Shown: one piece after another, positions 17,033 to 26,141 of the stretch | How the letters are laid out: every line of letters starts with the position of its first letter | Numbering within the stretch: the stretch's first letter is position 1 | NCBI GenBank assembly: GCA_023630585.1 | Contig: CM042568.1 | Location: 45,016-109,015, forward strand | Direction: 5' to 3' | DNA from: Cranoglanis bouderius | Lineage: Eukaryota; Chordata; Actinopteri; Siluriformes; Cranoglanididae | DNA: 64,000 nt | The notes under the pieces: model-generated | Seen by the model: only the letters and a program-made list of their open reading frames with translations | Database searches by the model: none | What the model was told of the DNA's origin: nothing | Translations under genes and position numbers: made by a program

Positions 17033-19195
17033 AATCGAAATGTTGTAATTTTGTCGAAAAAATTCCGTATTACTCCCCCGCAACTTAGCCTGCTCGATAG
17101 GGGTTTGACTTTTATCCCATCGGGCAAAATTAGTAGAAAACGCCAACATATACAAACACGATATGACCTACAGCAATACCATAGGCGACTTAAATTGGCG
17201 GCATATTTCCAAAAAGACACAGACTCAAATCCCCCTCCGTTCACACCCAAATCGGACTGGGTCCCACCCGCGGACAAATTACCCACTGAACTCCACACAC
17301 TATTTGAGAAAGACCTGCAATTTCTGAAAAAATATTTCAGACCATCCCTGGAAGAGCCTAACCTCACCCCGGAGGAGATTAATGCTCTAAATCAATTAAA
17401 GGACAATAAACGGATTGTCATTAAGCCTGCAGACAAAGGCAGCGCTATAGTGATATGGGACCGAGCACAATATTTATGGGAGGGGTATAGGCAATTGAAT
17501 GACCCAAATTATTATCGGAAATTAGATAGACCCGTTTATTTAGACACAATTCCCATAATTCAAAAAATAGTCCAATCCCTATATTTAAAAAGATTTATTA
17601 ATGCCAAACAAAAGTCCTACCTGTTGGGGAACGGGGAGCCTAGAAGTAGGCGATTTTACATGCTCCCTAAAATTCATAAAGACCCAGCCAAATGGAGCAA
17701 GCCTCATGAAATTCCCCCAGGAAGGCCTATAGTATCGGATTGCGGCAGCGAAACGTACTATACGGCCGAATTTTTAGACTATTATTTAAATCCCCTTTCG
17801 ATTGGCCACCCCAGCTACATTAAAGACACGTACGATTTCGTCCAGAAGGTCAAAGGACTAAAAATTCCCCAAAAGGCTATCTTGTTCACTATGGACATAG
17901 ATAGCCTTTACACGAACATCGATATCCGGGAAGGCATACAGGCCGTAAAAAATATTTTTCAAAGAAACCCTGACACCTCAAGGCCCGAGGAGGAGCTCAT
18001 ACAATTGTTAGAAATTAATTTAAGTAGGAATGATTTTGAATTCAATGGGGAATTCTTCCTACAAATTAAAGGCACGGCGATGGGCAAAAAGTTTGCCCCG
18101 GCCTACGCCAACATATTTATGGCGGAATGGGAAGATTCGGCCTTATCCCGATGCCACAAACGGCCCCTCCATTATTTTAGATATCTGGACGACATCTGGG
18201 GAGTATGGACTCACTCTGAAGAAGAGTTTCAGGAATTTTTGGTCACACTTAACAACCATAACTCATCCATAAAATTAAAATCCACCACTAGTCACCTATC
18301 TGTAGATTTCTTAGACACCACAACATACAAAGGTCCGGATTTCAATTCATCACACATACTGGATACAAAAGTTTTTTTCAAAGAAACCGACACACATGCC
18401 CTACTACACAAAAAGAGTTTCCACCCCAAACACACTTACTCCGGCCTGGTCAAGTCCCAACTCCTCAGGTTCCGGCGCATATGCACCCAGGAACGGGACT
18501 TTATGGAAGCGACACGGATCCTCTTCAGGGCACTTAGGCCCAGAGGATACAACAGGTCCTTCTTGAGGAAAGTTTTTAAATCTTACCTGGTAAGAAGGGC
18601 CCAGGCGGAGGGTAACAGCGTGCCCTTCGTCCTGACGTACTCCTCGGCCTCTACGAAACTGACCAGAGAGGTAAGGGCCAACTTCCAGCACATATTGGGA
18701 CAAACACAAATATTCAAGGACCATAAAGTTATTGCAGCATATAGGAAAAACAAAAGTCTACAGGACCACCTCATTAGAGCCAAACTTCATCCCCTTCACA
18801 ACACAAAACCCAAGCATCACGGTCAATATTTGGAACAGTACGAGTATGTACAAAACAAACTCACAAAAGAGGTTTTCAATACTCACCGATCGGGCACGGT
18901 ACACAGCAAAAACTGCGTGTACCTCATCAGCTGCAAACAATGTGGAGCCCAATATGTGGGAGAGACGAGCAACACCATTCTGGTCAGAATGACACAACAC
19001 AAACACAATATCCTGAAAGGAAAAGAAAAAAATACTTACCTGGTCCAACATTTCCTTCAGCACGGATGGGAATCCTTCCGGGTCACGGTCCTGCAGGCCG
19101 ACCCGCAGTGGTCCGTACCCCAGAGAAAAAGAGCAGAGAGAATTTGGATTAGTAAATTGGGCACTATATACCCCCAAGGCCTGAATGACAAGTGA
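16991..19195 (+). CDS. ORF2 of E5: reverse transcriptase with GIY-YIG endonuclease
   Basis: Copies element RNA into DNA and nicks target DNA. Counting from the TTG at 17051 (714 aa): KPADKGSAIV near 123, LPKIHKD near 203, motif A MDIDSLYTNID near 280, GTAMG near 341, YLDD near 377-380, and a GIY-YIG nuclease at about 615-700 (CVYLISCKQCGAQYVGE, with Arg in ILVRMTQHKH). The first ATG in frame is at LPKIHKD, inside the RT, so its own AUG start would truncate the enzyme. The frame is open back to the slippery site, so an ORF1-ORF2 fusion is the likeliest product. Confidence 0.88.
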   Translation, partial: FKLNLPTSLHAQEGNRNVVILSKKFRITPPQLSLLDRGLTFIPSGKISRKRQHIQTRYDLQQYHRRLKLAAYFQKDTDSNPPPFTPKSDWVPPADKLPTELHTLFEKDLQFLKKYFRPSLEEPNLTPEEINALNQLKDNKRIVIKPADKGSAIVIWDRAQYLWEGYRQLNDPNYYRKLDRPVYLDTIPIIQKIVQSLYLKRFINAKQKSYLLGNGEPRSRRFYMLPKIHKDPAKWSKPHEIPPGRPIVSDCGSETYYTAEFLDYYLNPLSIGHPSYIKDTYDFVQKVKGLKIPQKAILFTMDIDSLYTNIDIREGIQAVKNIFQRNPDTSRPEEELIQLLEINLSRNDFEFNGEFFLQIKGTAMGKKFAPAYANIFMAEWEDSALSRCHKRPLHYFRYLDDIWGVWTHSEEEFQEFLVTLNNHNSSIKLKSTTSHLSVDFLDTTTYKGPDFNSSHILDTKVFFKETDTHALLHKKSFHPKHTYSGLVKSQLLRFRRICTQERDFMEATRILFRALRPRGYNRSFLRKVFKSYLVRRAQAEGNSVPFVLTYSSASTKLTREVRANFQHILGQTQIFKDHKVIAAYRKNKSLQDHLIRAKLHPLHNTKPKHHGQYLEQYEYVQNKLTKEVFNTHRSGTVHSKNCVYLISCKQCGAQYVGETSNTILVRMTQHKHNILKGKEKNTYLVQHFLQHGWESFRVTVLQADPQWSVPQRKRAERIWISKLGTIYPQGLNDK

Positions 19196-19258
19196 ATGCA
19201 GTTGAGTGAGCGACATTGATGGCCTGTGCACATGGGTTAGCGCGCACCCTCCTAAAAC

Positions 19259-19698
19259 ACCCCCTAACCCTAATCTCAACCCCTAACCCTAACCTCAATC
19301 CCCTAACCCTAATCCTAACCTCAACTCCCTAACCCTAATCCTAGCCTTAATCCCCTAATCCTAACCCTAAGCCCTAACCCTAACCGCTAACCCTTACCCT
19401 AAACCTAATCCTAACCTTAATCCCCTAACCCTAACCTCAAGCCCTAACCCTAACCTCAAGCCCTAATCCTAACCCTAATCCCCTAATCCTAACCCTAATC
19501 CCCTAATCCTAACCCTAAGCCCTAACCCTAACCGCTAACTCTTACCCTAAACTTAATCCCCTAACCCTAACCTCAGGCCCTAACCCTAATCCTAATCCCT
19601 AACCCTAACCGCTAACCCTTACCCTAAACCTAATCCCAACCTTAATCCCCTAACCCTAAGCCCTAACCCTAACCGCTAACCCTTACCCTAAACCTAAC
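19259..19698 (+). repeat. Telomere-like 3' tail of E5
   Basis: About 440 bp of CCCTAA mixed with TCCTAA, CCTTAA and CGCTAA variants, starting about 60 bp after the ORF2 stop. Confidence 0.88.
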
Positions 19699-19951
19699 CA
19701 GCCCGTGCCTCATGTTGGCAGTAAGCTCAACTGTACAAAACTTATCTTACAATTAGTCTGCTTATTAATTTTAATTATAATAAAACACACAGGAACATGG
19801 AAAAATGGGTGAATTTAAATTAGGGGCAAGTGCTGATGGCAACCCAAGTCCATTTAAAATATTTATTTAAATATAATAACATTTTTTAATATATATTCCT
19901 TTATTTTTTTAATATACATGTACATTATATGTGTATGTGTGTATATGTATG

Positions 19952-19982
<31 letters not shown>

Positions 19983-20103
19983 GTATATGTATATATGTAT
20001 ATATATATATATATAGATAGATAGATATAAAACATTAGGATTTTGTATTCAAAGATTCAAAAAATGCCCTTGCACAATTTTTGAAAAGACAGCTATATCT
20101 CTG

Positions 20104-20184
20104 ATTGGCTGGGAGCTGTTTCTTTTCAAACCAAAACAAGGGACAGGCTCCCATTGGCTCATTTTAACTGAGTCCCGCCCCCAC
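20104..20184 (+). promoter_or_regulatory. CCAAT/GC-box promoter of E6
   Basis: Same boxes as E5, shifted by 5,481 bp. Confidence 0.45.
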
Positions 20185-20385
20185 ACTTTAAATTATGACA
20201 ACTGAGGCTGCAGAATTTTATTCACTGCTTCCAGCTCTGAGAGAGAAAGCCTCCAACACTTTGCATTTCAAAGCGTATTATTTTGATCCTTAATCCACAT
20301 TATTTTCATTTCATTTCTTTCCTTTTTGATTATTATTTTGATTCATTCAAGAACCCTTTTATATATATATTTTCTTTCGAAATCA

Positions 20386-20442
20386 GAACAAGCCTGCCTG
20401 AAGAAGGTTCCAAGTGAACCGAAACGTTGCAACGGCTTGTTC
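20386..20442 (+). ncRNA. Hammerhead-like ribozyme motif of E6
   Basis: Identical to the E5 motif. Confidence 0.6.
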
Positions 20443-20660
20443 ATTTTGCAAATTTTCAAATTCAAAACATTTATCTGACACATTACAAAAAAGACACACA
20501 AGACCAATTGAGTCACATTTATCTGGATTTATTTATTTATTTTTTTCCTTTACCTAAAGTCACACAAGACAAATTGAGTTATACTTACCTGATATATATA
20601 TATTTTTTTCAAATCCTGCTTTAATTTCACATTTAGAAATTTCAGTAATTTTTCTGAAAC

Positions 20661-22481
20661 ATGGTTCTGCCAGAGAGAGACGGTTGGACTGTTGTCACCC
20701 GTGGACGCAGGCGTGCCATTCAGGGCACAGCCGGGCCTAGGCCTCGTTCGTTCCGCAGCACTGAGCGTCATGCACAGAGGGAGAGAGTATTTTCCTATGC
20801 AGACGCAGTTAAATATGGAGGCCACATGAGGGCGCCTCCGATTTACCATACTGAGTCCTATCAGCGGTCTGGCAGACCACAATGTTTTGAACCCCGGGCC
20901 CGTTTTGGGCCCGATACATTTATGTCCAGACATACTTCCTTCATGAAGAGACCAAGGGAGAGGGTGCAGAACAGCACGTGGCCCCTTCATTCACACCTGA
21001 AACAGAAAAACACATATCAGAGACAAAACACAAAGCCCAAAACCTATTCGGATGATCCTGATTTTGTAATGAAAACCCGTACCTTATTTAAAATTATCAA
21101 ATTAGTGCACCACAAAAATAATATTGGCCAGGAACAGCCTCCTGCAATTAACAAAATTGAAAAGCACCTGTCAGAGGTCATCAAACCAGCTTTGCCCAAC
21201 CCCACGACACAAGCCCTTATTGAGGGCAATGCCAAAAACTGGGCCTATACCACCATGCTGATTCTTAAACAGCATTATGAAGACGCACTGGTGGAAGAAA
21301 TGGCCAAACTTCAGCATGTTCCTCCCCAGGGCTGGGAGGAATGCTTCAATACTGCCATCGTGTGGGCTAAACGAGGCATTGGCAAAAGGCTAAAAGACAA
21401 GACAATACACGAGGCTCACAAGTTGGTGGGAGAGAAATGGCAGACCCCTACTACCGATTCTGGTAAGAGGAGGGAGGAAGCGGAGACCCAAGACTGCCCT
21501 CCTGCTCCTCCTCTCCCAGAAAACGTGACGGCTAAAACCGTTACGGTGCAGGCATTGGTGCACACGGGGTTGGATGTACACTCCCATTCGGAAATGTCCA
21601 CCCCGATAGTAATTGAAAAGCCATCTAAGACAGTATCCACCATGACAGACCCACTGAACGAGTGGTCCCCTATCAGAGAGGAGGACTCGGACAGCCAATC
21701 AGGGGTGGCGTTTAATCTCCCGGCCTCCCCAAAAGAAAAACGCACTCCTCACTTACGTTCCAACCCCTGTGTCAGACAAGAACAAGACCTCGTCCTCATC
21801 GAGGACCAAGAGGAGTGCGAACAGGTTAATTGTGGCTCACAAAGGGTGACCCTAAGCCCCGACAAGGTCACTAGCCTTAGGACAGCCACACAGGCCCGCT
21901 TCAGTGTCGAATTCGGCCTACCTTCTGGGGTACAGCGTGACTCCCAGGAGGACGGGCCGAATAGACACATAAACACGCCTAGAAAAATGGTTGAATGGAA
22001 GCTCACTGTCCGGAAAAAATGGCTCATTATTGGGGACTCCAATCTATCCAAAATCCCACCGTTCAAAAACTCGGACCTCCAAATAGAAAGCTATCCGGGT
22101 GCCACGTTCAGGCACATGGAGGCCGTGATCAATAAAAACGCTGTCTCCACAGATGTGGAACACGTGGTGTTATCGCTGGGCATCAACAGCCGGACACAGA
22201 ACGCCAAAGACACCGCGATTAAACAGATGCAGGCGGCTTTACGAGCGGCTAAAGAAAAGTTCCCTCTGGCACAAATTTGGGTTCCAGAGGTGAACTTTTC
22301 AGGCATGCTCCCAACAAAAGAACAGACACAATTGACCACCCTTAACACCTATATTACGGCCAATCTGAAACATATCCCAGCCCTGTCCAGATCAGAATTC
22401 CACACCGAAAGTGACCATATTCACTGGACGGTGGAAACAGCCAGAAACATGCTCCAGCACTGGCTTCAATATTTAAATTAA
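20661..22481 (+). CDS. ORF1 of E6: SGNH hydrolase-domain protein
   Basis: 606 aa, same protein as E5 ORF1, with all SGNH blocks. Confidence 0.87.
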   Translation: MVLPERDGWTVVTRGRRRAIQGTAGPRPRSFRSTERHAQRERVFSYADAVKYGGHMRAPPIYHTESYQRSGRPQCFEPRARFGPDTFMSRHTSFMKRPRERVQNSTWPLHSHLKQKNTYQRQNTKPKTYSDDPDFVMKTRTLFKIIKLVHHKNNIGQEQPPAINKIEKHLSEVIKPALPNPTTQALIEGNAKNWAYTTMLILKQHYEDALVEEMAKLQHVPPQGWEECFNTAIVWAKRGIGKRLKDKTIHEAHKLVGEKWQTPTTDSGKRREEAETQDCPPAPPLPENVTAKTVTVQALVHTGLDVHSHSEMSTPIVIEKPSKTVSTMTDPLNEWSPIREEDSDSQSGVAFNLPASPKEKRTPHLRSNPCVRQEQDLVLIEDQEECEQVNCGSQRVTLSPDKVTSLRTATQARFSVEFGLPSGVQRDSQEDGPNRHINTPRKMVEWKLTVRKKWLIIGDSNLSKIPPFKNSDLQIESYPGATFRHMEAVINKNAVSTDVEHVVLSLGINSRTQNAKDTAIKQMQAALRAAKEKFPLAQIWVPEVNFSGMLPTKEQTQLTTLNTYITANLKHIPALSRSEFHTESDHIHWTVETARNMLQHWLQYLN

Positions 22482-22513
22482 ATCTCCCCACAAGCCTGCA
22501 TGCACAGGAGGGG
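22472..22513 (+). promoter_or_regulatory. -1 frameshift signal of E6
   Basis: TTTAAAT at 22472-22478, TAA at 22479-22481, then the same stem-loop as in E5. Confidence 0.7.
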
Positions 22514-24676
22514 AATCGAAATGTTGTAATTTTGTCGAAAAAATTCCGTATTACTCCCCCGCAACTTAGCCTGCTCGATAGGGGTTTGACTTTTATCCCA
22601 TCGGGCAAAATTAGTAGAAAACGCCAACATATACAAACACGATATGACCTACAGCAATACCATAGGCGACTTAAATTGGCGGCATATTTCCAAAAAGACA
22701 CAGACTCAAATCCCCCTCCGTTCACACCCAAATCGGACTGGGTCCCACCCGCGGACAAATTACCCACTGAACTCCACACACTATTTGAGAAAGACCTGCA
22801 ATTTCTGAAAAAATATTTCAGACCATCCCTGGAAGAGCCTAACCTCACCCCGGAGGAGATTAATGCTCTAAATCAATTAAAGGACAATAAACGGATTGTC
22901 ATTAAGCCTGCAGACAAAGGCAGCGCTATAGTGATATGGGACCGAGCACAATATTTATGGGAGGGGTATAGGCAATTGAATGACCCAAATTATTATCGGA
23001 AATTAGATAGACCCGTTTATTTAGACACAATTCCCATAATTCAAAAAATAGTCCAATCCCTATATTTAAAAAGATTTATTAATGCCAAACAAAAGTCCTA
23101 CCTGTTGGGGAACGGGGAGCCTAGAAGTAGGCGATTTTACATGCTCCCTAAAATTCATAAAGACCCAGCCAAATGGAGCAAGCCTCATGAAATTCCCCCA
23201 GGAAGGCCTATAGTATCGGATTGCGGCAGCGAAACGTACTATACGGCCGAATTTTTAGACTATTATTTAAATCCCCTTTCGATTGGCCACCCCAGCTACA
23301 TTAAAGACACGTACGATTTCGTCCAGAAGGTCAAAGGACTAAAAATTCCCCAAAAGGCTATCTTGTTCACTATGGACATAGATAGCCTTTACACGAACAT
23401 CGATATCCGGGAAGGCATACAGGCCGTAAAAAATATTTTTCAAAGAAACCCTGACACCTCAAGGCCCGAGGAGGAGCTCATACAATTGTTAGAAATTAAT
23501 TTAAGTAGGAATGATTTTGAATTCAATGGGGAATTCTTCCTACAAATTAAAGGCACGGCGATGGGCAAAAAGTTTGCCCCGGCCTACGCCAACATATTTA
23601 TGGCGGAATGGGAAGATTCGGCCTTATCCCGATGCCACAAACGGCCCCTCCATTATTTTAGATATCTGGACGACATCTGGGGAGTATGGACTCACTCTGA
23701 AGAAGAGTTTCAGGAATTTTTGGTCACACTTAACAACCATAACTCATCCATAAAATTAAAATCCACCACTAGTCACCTATCTGTAGATTTCTTAGACACC
23801 ACAACATACAAAGGTCCGGATTTCAATTCATCACACATACTGGATACAAAAGTTTTTTTCAAAGAAACCGACACACATGCCCTACTACACAAAAAGAGTT
23901 TCCACCCCAAACACACTTACTCCGGCCTGGTCAAGTCCCAACTCCTCAGGTTCCGGCGCATATGCACCCAGGAACGGGACTTTATGGAAGCGACACGGAT
24001 CCTCTTCAGGGCACTTAGGCCCAGAGGATACAACAGGTCCTTCTTGAGGAAAGTTTTTAAATCTTACCTGGTAAGAAGGGCCCAGGCGGAGGGTAACAGC
24101 GTGCCCTTCGTCCTGACGTACTCCTCGGCCTCTACGAAACTGACCAGAGAGGTAAGGGCCAACTTCCAGCACATATTGGGACAAACACAAATATTCAAGG
24201 ACCATAAAGTTATTGCAGCATATAGGAAAAACAAAAGTCTACAGGACCACCTCATTAGAGCCAAACTTCATCCCCTTCACAACACAAAACCCAAGCATCA
24301 CGGTCAATATTTGGAACAGTACGAGTATGTACAAAACAAACTCACAAAAGAGGTTTTCAATACTCACCGATCGGGCACGGTACACAGCAAAAACTGCGTG
24401 TACCTCATCAGCTGCAAACAATGTGGAGCCCAATATGTGGGAGAGACGAGCAACACCATTCTGGTCAGAATGACACAACACAAACACAATATCCTGAAAG
24501 GAAAAGAAAAAAATACTTACCTGGTCCAACATTTCCTTCAGCACGGATGGGAATCCTTCCGGGTCACGGTCCTGCAGGCCGACCCGCAGTGGTCCGTACC
24601 CCAGAGAAAAAGAGCAGAGAGAATTTGGATTAGTAAATTGGGCACTATATACCCCCAAGGCCTGAATGACAAGTGA
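22472..24676 (+). CDS. ORF2 of E6: reverse transcriptase with GIY-YIG endonuclease
   Basis: Same protein as E5 ORF2 and open throughout. The part from the TTG at 22532 is 714 aa. Confidence 0.88.
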   Translation, partial: FKLNLPTSLHAQEGNRNVVILSKKFRITPPQLSLLDRGLTFIPSGKISRKRQHIQTRYDLQQYHRRLKLAAYFQKDTDSNPPPFTPKSDWVPPADKLPTELHTLFEKDLQFLKKYFRPSLEEPNLTPEEINALNQLKDNKRIVIKPADKGSAIVIWDRAQYLWEGYRQLNDPNYYRKLDRPVYLDTIPIIQKIVQSLYLKRFINAKQKSYLLGNGEPRSRRFYMLPKIHKDPAKWSKPHEIPPGRPIVSDCGSETYYTAEFLDYYLNPLSIGHPSYIKDTYDFVQKVKGLKIPQKAILFTMDIDSLYTNIDIREGIQAVKNIFQRNPDTSRPEEELIQLLEINLSRNDFEFNGEFFLQIKGTAMGKKFAPAYANIFMAEWEDSALSRCHKRPLHYFRYLDDIWGVWTHSEEEFQEFLVTLNNHNSSIKLKSTTSHLSVDFLDTTTYKGPDFNSSHILDTKVFFKETDTHALLHKKSFHPKHTYSGLVKSQLLRFRRICTQERDFMEATRILFRALRPRGYNRSFLRKVFKSYLVRRAQAEGNSVPFVLTYSSASTKLTREVRANFQHILGQTQIFKDHKVIAAYRKNKSLQDHLIRAKLHPLHNTKPKHHGQYLEQYEYVQNKLTKEVFNTHRSGTVHSKNCVYLISCKQCGAQYVGETSNTILVRMTQHKHNILKGKEKNTYLVQHFLQHGWESFRVTVLQADPQWSVPQRKRAERIWISKLGTIYPQGLNDK

Positions 24677-24739
24677 ATGCAGTTGAGTGAGCGACATTGA
24701 TGGCCTGTGCACATGGGTTAGCGCGCACCCTCCTAAAAC

Positions 24740-25179
24740 ACCCCCTAACCCTAATCTCAACCCCTAACCCTAACCTCAATCCCCTAACCCTAATCCTAAC
24801 CTCAACTCCCTAACCCTAATCCTAGCCTTAATCCCCTAATCCTAACCCTAAGCCCTAACCCTAACCGCTAACCGTTACCCTAAACCTAATCCTAACCTTA
24901 ATCCCCTAACCCTAACCTCAAGCCCTAACCCTAACCTCAAGCCCTAATCCTAACCCTAATCCCCTAATCCTAACCCTAATCCCCTAATCCTAACCCTAAG
25001 CCCTAACCCTAACCGCTAACTCTTACCCTAAACTTAATCCCCTAACCCTAACCTCAGGCCCTAACCCTAATCCTAATCCCTAACCCTAACCGCTAACCCT
25101 TACCCTAAACCTAATCCCAACCTTAATCCCCTAACCCTAAGCCCTAACCCTAACCGCTAACCCTTACCCTAAACCTAAC
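24740..25179 (+). repeat. Telomere-like 3' tail of E6
   Basis: CCCTAA-type array, differing from E5 by at least one base (CCGTTACC near 24,873). Confidence 0.88.
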
Positions 25180-25432
25180 CAGCCCGTGCCTCATGTTGGC
25201 AGTAAGCTCAACTGTACAAAACTTATCTTACAATTAGTCTGCTTATTAATTTTAATTATAATAAAACACACAGGAACATGGAAAAATGGGTGAATTTAAA
25301 TTAGGGGCAAGTGCTGATGGCAACCCAAGTCCATTTAAAATATTTATTTAAATATAATAACATTTTTTAATATATATTCCTTTATTTTTTTAATATACAT
25401 GTACATTATATGTGTATGTGTGTATATGTATG

Positions 25433-25463
<31 letters not shown>

Positions 25464-25584
25464 GTATATGTATATATGTATATATATATATATATAGATA
25501 GATAGATATAAAACATTAGGATTTTGTATTCAAAGATTCAAAAAATGCCCTTGCACAATTTTTGAAAAGACAGCTATATCTCTG

Positions 25585-25665
25585 ATTGGCTGGGAGCTGT
25601 TTCTTTTCAAACCAAAACAAGGGACAGGCTCCCATTGGCTCATTTTAACTGAGTCCCGCCCCCAC
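25585..25665 (+). promoter_or_regulatory. CCAAT/GC-box promoter of E7
   Basis: Same two CCAAT boxes and GC box as E5. Confidence 0.45.
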
Positions 25666-25866
25666 ACTTTAAATTATGACAACTGAGGCTGCAGAATTTT
25701 ATTCACTGCTTCCAGCTCTGAGAGAGAAAGCCTCCAACACTTTGCATTTCAAAGCGTATTATTTTGATCCTTAATCCACATTATTTTCATTTCATTTCTT
25801 TCCTTTTTGATTATTATTTTGATTCATTCAAGAACCCTTTTATATATATATTTTCTTTCGAAATCA

Positions 25867-25923
25867 GAACAAGCCTGCCTGAAGAAGGTTCCAAGTGAAC
25901 CGAAACGTTGCAACGGCTTGTTC
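25867..25923 (+). ncRNA. Hammerhead-like ribozyme motif of E7
   Basis: Identical to the E5 motif. Confidence 0.6.
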
Positions 25924-26141
25924 ATTTTGCAAATTTTCAAATTCAAAACATTTATCTGACACATTACAAAAAAGACACACAAGACCAATTGAGTCACATT
26001 TATCTGGATTTATTTATTTATTTTTTTCCTTTACCTAAAGTCACACAAGACAAATTGAGTTATACTTACCTGATATATATATATTTTTTTCAAATCCTGC
26101 TTTAATTTCACATTTAGAAATTTCAGTAATTTTTCTGAAAC

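Larger units (their letters stand above)
14218..19698 (+). mobile_element. Penelope-like element copy E5, full unit (reference copy)
   Basis: A 5,481-bp unit: leader 14218-15179 with microsatellite, promoter boxes and hammerhead-like motif; ORF1 15180-17000; ORF2 16991-19195 by -1 frameshift; telomere-like tail 19259-19698. The RT type (LPKIHK, YLDD) with a C-terminal GIY-YIG nuclease identifies an endonuclease-bearing Penelope-like element. I see no long terminal repeats; the flanking copies act as the tandem context typical of this group. Confidence 0.9.
19699..25179 (+). mobile_element. Penelope-like element copy E6, full unit
   Basis: 5,481 bp, the same length as E5 and near-identical in sequence; the only difference I noticed is in the tail near 24,873. 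Both ORFs encode the same proteins as E5. Confidence 0.9.
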
